Positions 59,037 through 64,000 of a DNA stretch of 64,000 bases are shown here, piece by piece (the stretch's first letter is position 1; every line of letters starts with the position of its first letter). Source of the DNA: an uncultured Muribaculaceae bacterium (GTDB lineage Bacteria > Bacteroidota > Bacteroidia > Bacteroidales > Muribaculaceae). The notes under the pieces are model-generated. The model had not been told where the DNA came from. It was given only the letters and a program-made list of their open reading frames with translations, and made no database searches. The stretch is from NCBI GenBank assembly GCA_910585285.1, contig CAJUDL010000002.1, forward strand, positions 1 through 64,000, given 5' to 3'. The position numbers and the translations under genes were made by a program.

Positions 59037-59200
59037 ATTACTAAGTTAAAGCTATAAATATAAATTACTTACGACCAAGATTGACGTATCTCGGCAATCA
59101 GAATCATCTTTATTATTAGATTTATTATTAGACGCGAGGGCGCAAAGAATAAGGTTTGTGAAGCTTCCCCTGAAAAACTTGTAGCGAATGGGGCATCAAA

Positions 59201-59253
59201 TCGTAGCTGCTTGCGGGTGCCGGACTCCGGCTTGCTTGCAACTGCAGCTACGA
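59201..59253. repeat. REP-like hairpin
   Basis: TCGTAGCTGC (59201-59210) pairs with GCAGCTACGA (59244-59253); the interior contains GCCGGACTCCGGC, itself a small hairpin. It lies in the 650-bp spacer between the ATPase and the C10 peptidase genes, which holds no gene I can support. Confidence 0.6.
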
Positions 59254-59280
59254 CATGTCGCTCATATTAGAGGCGCACCA

Positions 59281-59334
59281 ATTATTACTTCTTACCTCAT
59301 ACTTTTTACCTTTTACTTATTACTTTTTACCTCA
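59281..59334. repeat. TTACTTT/TTACCTC heptamer tract
   Basis: Tandem units of TTACCTC, TTACTTA and TTACTTT with period 7, the same type of degenerate heptamer as in the polyene operon but with a different unit. It follows the REP-like hairpin. Confidence 0.8.
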
Positions 59335-59476
59335 TCGGGGATTTATCGGAGGGGATTTGGAATATCAAACTGAAAACCCATATAATGGATATCTGTAGAT
59401 GAAGAGTAAAAAGGCTTTGCAATCTGTCAATTTTATTGGATATGGCTTTACTTTCTATCAATTTCTATGGTTTACC

Positions 59477-59507
59477 TTTGATGCTGTCAACTTTATAGCT
59501 AACTTTG
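59477..59507 (+). promoter_or_regulatory. Bacteroidetes housekeeping-type promoter
   Basis: TTTG at 59477-59480, 19 nt, then TAACTTTG at 59500-59507. This is an exact match to the Bacteroidetes -33/-7 consensus. Transcription should start near 59514, leaving a leader of about 85 nt that contains the palindrome CGCTATAGCG before the peptidase ATG at 59600. Confidence 0.75.
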
Positions 59508-59599
59508 CGAACATCCCCGCCTACTCGCTATAGCGATTTCGCTATAATCGCCACTATATACCGTTATAAATTTCACAAACCATAATCTCTTTGAATATA

Positions 59600-62500
59600 A
59601 TGAGAAATTTTTTCTACCTGACACTAACGTTGATGCTGACAGCTCTCACCCTCAGCGCCGAACGTATCAGCCCGGAAACGGCTATTTCTATTGCAAATGC
59701 GGAATCAGCAATGCAATATCGAGGGAAACCGGGCATACTGAAGAAAGCAGGCATACGATTCTCTAAAGTTGCAGTGACCGCGGATGCCTACTATGTGGTG
59801 ACCACCGACACGGAGAAGGGGTTTGCCATCGTGGCATCTGACGACGCACTCCCCGACCCCGTTGCAGCTTATTCCACAGACCGCAGTTTTCCTGCCGATG
59901 CGAAAAACCTGCCGCCTCAGCTGAAGGCATGGCTGCATGACTATTCTGCCATTGTCAAGGCTGCCGCCGAGGGGAGGCTGACATTAAAAACGTCCGGAAC
60001 CTCCCTTCAGGGCGAAGCTGTGGCTCCGCTAATGAAAACAAAATGGAACCAGAGCATGCCCTTCAACAACCTGACTCCCGAGTTCGGTTCTGACCACGCG
60101 CCTTCAGGCTGCGTGGCAACCGCCGTGACGCAGGTCATGAAACATTTCAATTTCCCGAAACGCGGCAAGGGCTCTGTCGATGCATATCCTTATTATGATT
60201 CACAAAAACTTGACCTCTCCGGTCATGTCTACGACTGGGACAATATGCTCGACGTATATGAATGCGACTGGGATTACAACACACAGACTTATGTGCCATC
60301 GAATTTCAACGAGACGCAGGCTGCGGCTGTTGCCACTCTCATGCGTGATTTCGGATATGCCGTAAAAATGAGCTATGGAAGGGAAAGTTCAGGAGCTCAA
60401 TCCTCTTATGTTCTTCCGGTTCTGGTCAGACATTTCTCCTATTCTCCCGATGCGCGTTTCAGCTACAGATCGCAACAGTCCTCAGAAGAATGGAACGGCG
60501 AGATACGCAAGTCGCTTCTCTCCGGCTCACCGGTGATATATTCCGGAACAGACGGTAAATACGGGCACGAATTTGTATGCGACGGCATTGACGAGAACGG
60601 ACTTCTCCATATCAACTGGGGCTGGGGAGGCATGAGCGACGGATATTTCGACATGAATATCCTCTCTCCCGACAACCTCGGAATCGGTGCCGGCAACGGT
60701 GCGTATTATAAAGAGCAGGATGCCCTCCTTTTCCTGAAACCGGGAAATGAAGAAACCGACAACACCTCCTACAAAGCACCTCTCACGCTTAGCAACATCG
60801 CCTGCGGATGGAGAGAGGAAGACGGCAAGCTGAGTTCACGATCTTCTGTCATAATGACAGCGCGTCTCGACAATTCATCGGGGTCTGAAATATCTTCCGG
60901 AGACCTGAAATGCTTCCTTTCTTTATATGACATGAATGACAATCTTGTCTATCAGAACCGAGAGCAGGGAAAAAACAACATAAGCCTTGGGATATCATAT
61001 TACTATCCCTCACAATCTTTCTATTTCGACGGCAACATAGAATCCGCCGATATTCCTGATGGAGAATATAAGGTCATACCTCAGTATGCATATGTCAACA
61101 GAAATTCGGACACATTGGAGGAAACACGCGATTTCGCTAGAGACCGTGAGTATGTTAAGCTCACAGTGAAAAACGGAGATTTCTACCTTGACAAACCGCG
61201 ACCTGCCGGAGATCCCACCATAGCCATAACAGGTGCCACCTCCAATCTCCTGATTGCCGGCACATACAAAGACTTCCCCGTCACAGTCAATGTGACGAGC
61301 ATCATTAACGATTACCAGCCGTCGGCGGAATTCTCCTACTGTCTCATCCACGAAGATGACGACACCGGCAACATACCCGACGGAGACTCCAACATCTGGC
61401 GCTACGGCTCGACAACTATATACCCCGGCACCACCATCGGAACCATTATCAATGTGTACGGTTCCGAGCTCCAGAAGGCAGGCAGATACCGTATGTATTT
61501 CAGACAAGGCGAAACCGACATCACGCCTCAGAACGCCGTTTGGATAACTGCGATCCCCAATCCCACAGAAGGGTTCATACTTCAAGAGCCACTCGGGAAC
61601 ATCGAACTGCCCCTATCCGATTATACTTACCTCTCTGCCAACATACTCCCCTATATCCCAGCTACCAATTACGAAGGCGGAATACAAATGTGGGCATATC
61701 CTGAAAACGGGACACAGGAAGATGCTTTCATGCTTTTCGAAGCCAACGTATCGTTAAAATCCGACAAATCCGGATGGATCAGTGGATCTGCTGAAACAAT
61801 GATGGAGAAACCTTTGGGCAAGTATGTGGTGTTTATAAAATACGCATCCGGCAACGAATATAAGGTCGTGCCGGGCGCTACCAACCGCGGCATACTCGAT
61901 TTTTCCGACACAGGCATTGAATCCGGACTGCTGGTGCTCACCAAGGAGGCGAAGATCGGCGACAAGGATGTTGCCAACCCGGGAGATATTCTCGATATAG
62001 AATACCGTCTCACCTGCCGGAAAGACATAAACCTCAGCAATCCTACAATCAGCCTGCTATGCAAAGATCCCGAGCATCCCGAAATCTACAACACATGGCT
62101 CGGGAACACGGAAGATTTCACAATCTCCTCCACCCAAATAGCCAAGGGTGAGGAATTTACAATCAAGGGCAAGCTTACTGTCAGTGAATATGTTGACTGC
62201 GGAGGGGGAAAGACCTATCTTGTTTTGCCGACAATTTACGATAACAAAGACGGCAATAACATATATTACACAGAACTGCGGTCGTATCCTTATGGTGAAT
62301 CGGTGAAACTGCGAGTCGAGCCGCTTCCTGCCGAACACGTAGACATAACGGTCAATTCTTTCGAGACAACTGACAAATTTCTACCGGGCGACGAAACCGC
62401 ATATATCTCCTTCAAGGTAGAAATGACCAATAAGGCTGAGTCTCCACTCACCCACACGCGCTTCAATTTCTACCCGGTACATGTGCTGTCGACGGAAGCC

Positions 62501-63685
62501 GAAAATCCTGACTTCGAAAATATGCCTCACGGCTACTGCATCCCTACCAATTTCCCCGCCGGAGAAACCATCAGCACCTATATAACCATGAAAGGCGACA
62601 TGTTCCCTTCTTATGGAGTATACAGGATATATGTAACCTATGAGGATATGGGCGAGCAGATCATGCTCACCGGCTTCGACCCCATATATGTGAATATCGC
62701 CAACAGCAATTATGACGTAATAATTGAAAGCGCCTCCGACAATGAGTACGAGAAATATCTCGAACCGGATGTGAACTTCAACATTGACCTTTCGCTCAGT
62801 TGCGCTTCCGGATACTTCGGACCGCTCGAATTATGGGCGCATCCTTATTTTGGGGGACAAGAAATTAAAGCTCTTGAATGGAATATATCCGTACCCTCCG
62901 GCTCTCCTGAAAATCTTCAGCTCGAAGCTCCTTCCGATGCATTCCTCAACCTTCCTCTCGGCGTTTTCGAATGCTATTTCAAGGTGAGGAGAGACGGCAA
63001 GATGGTGAAGGCTGCAGGTGAGAACAACAAGCTTATCTATAACATTGCAGGTATCAAACAGGGCTCTCCCGTGCTGATGCTCACAGATAAGGCAACTCTG
63101 TCATCCGGCACAACGATGCCTCAGGGAAAAGAATTCGAGATATCTCTTAAAGCGTATTCATACGGTCAGATATCCCTCGACTATTCATTCTCAAGAATCG
63201 TACTCGTCGACGAGGAAACCGACGAAGCCATCAACGCTGAGGTTGGTCCGCTCCAGGGTCCGGAGCAGATAAATCAAGGCAGTTTTGTCACCCTCAAGGC
63301 AAAAGCCAAGCTTCCCGTTGACGCGTCAGCCGTAGGGAAAATGGTGAAGATTCTCCCCGTGCTCTCCATGACCAACTACAACTTCTGCAGTCTGCGCACG
63401 TATCCATATTCCGAATCAATGCGCGTGATGCAAACCGACGGCAGCGATGTGTCTGAGCTCCCCTCCGATGAAAGCACCATAAAACTTGTCGGAAATATTC
63501 TGACGGTTGTCAATGCGGATTACGACAGCCTTCTCAGAATATTCTCCACCGACGGTGCGCTTTGCCGGGAGCACAGAATCACTGCGGATCATATGGAATT
63601 TGATCTAAGTTCTCTTCCGCAAGGAATCTACATCATAAGCGCAATGATCAATGGGAAGGCACAGGCTTTGAAATTTACCAGATAA
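59600..63685 (+). CDS. Exported C10 (streptopain-like) peptidase with T9SS sorting domain
   Basis: A 1361-residue protein from ATG 59600 (a TTG at 59591 is a poorer start). Order: signal peptide (1-20), Spi-type propeptide (about 21-140; GFAIVASDDALPDPVAAYS), C10 catalytic domain with Cys171 (SGCVATAVTQVMKHF), His323 (GHEFVCDGI) and INWGWGG. Five or more Ig-like beta-sandwich modules follow (about 395-1290). The last 65 residues are a type A secretion-system-9 sorting domain (LRIFSTDGALCRE; LPQGIYIISAMINGKAQALKFTR-like end). It should be secreted through T9SS. Most of its length is adhesion-like modules, much longer than classical streptopain (about 400 residues). Confidence 0.92.
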   Translation: MRNFFYLTLTLMLTALTLSAERISPETAISIANAESAMQYRGKPGILKKAGIRFSKVAVTADAYYVVTTDTEKGFAIVASDDALPDPVAAYSTDRSFPADAKNLPPQLKAWLHDYSAIVKAAAEGRLTLKTSGTSLQGEAVAPLMKTKWNQSMPFNNLTPEFGSDHAPSGCVATAVTQVMKHFNFPKRGKGSVDAYPYYDSQKLDLSGHVYDWDNMLDVYECDWDYNTQTYVPSNFNETQAAAVATLMRDFGYAVKMSYGRESSGAQSSYVLPVLVRHFSYSPDARFSYRSQQSSEEWNGEIRKSLLSGSPVIYSGTDGKYGHEFVCDGIDENGLLHINWGWGGMSDGYFDMNILSPDNLGIGAGNGAYYKEQDALLFLKPGNEETDNTSYKAPLTLSNIACGWREEDGKLSSRSSVIMTARLDNSSGSEISSGDLKCFLSLYDMNDNLVYQNREQGKNNISLGISYYYPSQSFYFDGNIESADIPDGEYKVIPQYAYVNRNSDTLEETRDFARDREYVKLTVKNGDFYLDKPRPAGDPTIAITGATSNLLIAGTYKDFPVTVNVTSIINDYQPSAEFSYCLIHEDDDTGNIPDGDSNIWRYGSTTIYPGTTIGTIINVYGSELQKAGRYRMYFRQGETDITPQNAVWITAIPNPTEGFILQEPLGNIELPLSDYTYLSANILPYIPATNYEGGIQMWAYPENGTQEDAFMLFEANVSLKSDKSGWISGSAETMMEKPLGKYVVFIKYASGNEYKVVPGATNRGILDFSDTGIESGLLVLTKEAKIGDKDVANPGDILDIEYRLTCRKDINLSNPTISLLCKDPEHPEIYNTWLGNTEDFTISSTQIAKGEEFTIKGKLTVSEYVDCGGGKTYLVLPTIYDNKDGNNIYYTELRSYPYGESVKLRVEPLPAEHVDITVNSFETTDKFLPGDETAYISFKVEMTNKAESPLTHTRFNFYPVHVLSTEAENPDFENMPHGYCIPTNFPAGETISTYITMKGDMFPSYGVYRIYVTYEDMGEQIMLTGFDPIYVNIANSNYDVIIESASDNEYEKYLEPDVNFNIDLSLSCASGYFGPLELWAHPYFGGQEIKALEWNISVPSGSPENLQLEAPSDAFLNLPLGVFECYFKVRRDGKMVKAAGENNKLIYNIAGIKQGSPVLMLTDKATLSSGTTMPQGKEFEISLKAYSYGQISLDYSFSRIVLVDEETDEAINAEVGPLQGPEQINQGSFVTLKAKAKLPVDASAVGKMVKILPVLSMTNYNFCSLRTYPYSESMRVMQTDGSDVSELPSDESTIKLVGNILTVVNADYDSLLRIFSTDGALCREHRITADHMEFDLSSLPQGIYIISAMINGKAQALKFTR

Positions 63686-63730
63686 GCACTTTTGTCTTCT
63701 TGAAATAACGACCCGCCATTTTTATAACAC

Positions 63731-63762
63731 TGAGGGAGTTTGGACAATGTCCGGCTCCCTCA
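63731..63762 (+). terminator. Intrinsic terminator of the peptidase gene
   Basis: TGAGGGAG (63731-63738) pairs with CTCCCTCA (63755-63762), with an inner GGAC/GTCC stem, followed by TTTGTATTTT. It lies 45 bp after the stop codon. Confidence 0.82.
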
Positions 63763-63794
63763 TTTGTATTTTATTTAAAACTTGCGTAAATTTG
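63763..63794 (+). promoter_or_regulatory. Bacteroidetes-type promoter of the GSCFA gene
   Basis: TTTG at 63763-63766, 20 nt, TAAATTTG at 63787-63794. The -33 box directly follows the terminator stem. The ATG is 30 nt downstream at 63824. Confidence 0.72.
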
Positions 63795-63823
63795 TAAATC
63801 AAACAAACTTTGGAAACTTGTAT

Positions 63824-64000
63824 ATGAAATTCAGAACAGAGTTTACGCCAGTTCCCGCAGGATTCTCTTTGAATCCTGAGAAGCCGGTAATCCTCTTGGG
63901 ATCATGCTTTGCCGACAATATCACGCAACGCATGCGCTTTTGCCGCTGGGATGCCCGCAATCCGTTCGGTGTGCTCTTCAATCCTCTCTCCATCGCTCGT
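63824..64000 (+). CDS. GSCFA-domain protein (partial, N-terminus)
   Basis: 59 codons are open to the window edge. The sequence has the name-giving motif near residue 26 (LLGSCFADNI) followed by CRWDARNPFGVLFNPLSIA. GSCFA domains are SGNH-hydrolase-like, with the Ser of GSCF as predicted nucleophile. Start at the ATG behind a matching promoter. The rest of the gene lies outside the window. Confidence 0.88.
   Translation, partial: MKFRTEFTPVPAGFSLNPEKPVILLGSCFADNITQRMRFCRWDARNPFGVLFNPLSIAR

Overview
The window looks like a chromosomal segment of a Bacteroidales bacterium, most likely a gut Muribaculaceae- or Bacteroides-like organism (inference; no marker gene is present). The evidence is promoters of the Bacteroidetes type (TTTG, 19-20 nt, TAnnTTTG), a T9SS-type C-terminal sorting domain, a GSCFA-domain gene, a hom-metX-metY cluster, WG-repeat proteins and weak Shine-Dalgarno sequences.

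Positions 1-3016 hold envelope proteins: the tail of an outer-membrane protein, a small beta-barrel and three related secreted proteins. Positions 3020-22761 form one long co-directional operon of the aryl polyene / flexirubin type. It has two ACPs, a ketosynthase with a degenerate second half, a ketosynthase fused to a chain-length-factor-like domain, two hot-dog dehydratases with complementary active-site residues, a thioesterase, a methyltransferase, two acyltransferases (one fused to a glycosyltransferase), an FAD oxidoreductase, a PaaK-like ligase, a LolA-like carrier, an MMPL exporter and two esterases. No ketoreductase and no aromatic ammonia-lyase are present. Degenerate 7-bp tandem repeats fill many spacers, supply the stop codons of some genes and have even been absorbed into ketosynthase coding regions. 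On the minus strand, hom, metX and metY (22806-26322) overlap as a methionine operon.

A tyrosine recombinase (26971-28170) is followed by two arrays of 43-44 bp repeats and a 157-bp segment bounded by perfect 15-bp inverted repeats, a candidate invertible switch. From 29381 to 57824 lies an AT-rich accessory island of about thirty small, mostly exported genes. It encodes two caspase-like proteins, a CHAT/TPR protein, two ECF sigma factors, an anti-sigma-like membrane protein, Cys-rich peptides, WG-repeat proteins, a vWA protein and its deletion derivative, a DUF2971 protein, a possible TIR/DUF4062-like protein and an FGE-like protein. Five gene groups, including the first sigma-factor gene, share a bipartite upstream element (GGGTTAC, 16-17 nt, CATAA). 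This suggests an autoregulated ECF regulon that ties the caspase/CHAT module to a set of exported effectors. It is the best candidate here for an undescribed system.

The right end holds a divergently encoded AAA-type ATPase with a 36-bp palindromic operator, a very large exported C10 (streptopain-like) peptidase behind a textbook Bacteroidetes promoter, and the start of a GSCFA-domain gene. No rRNA, tRNA or CRISPR array was recognised.
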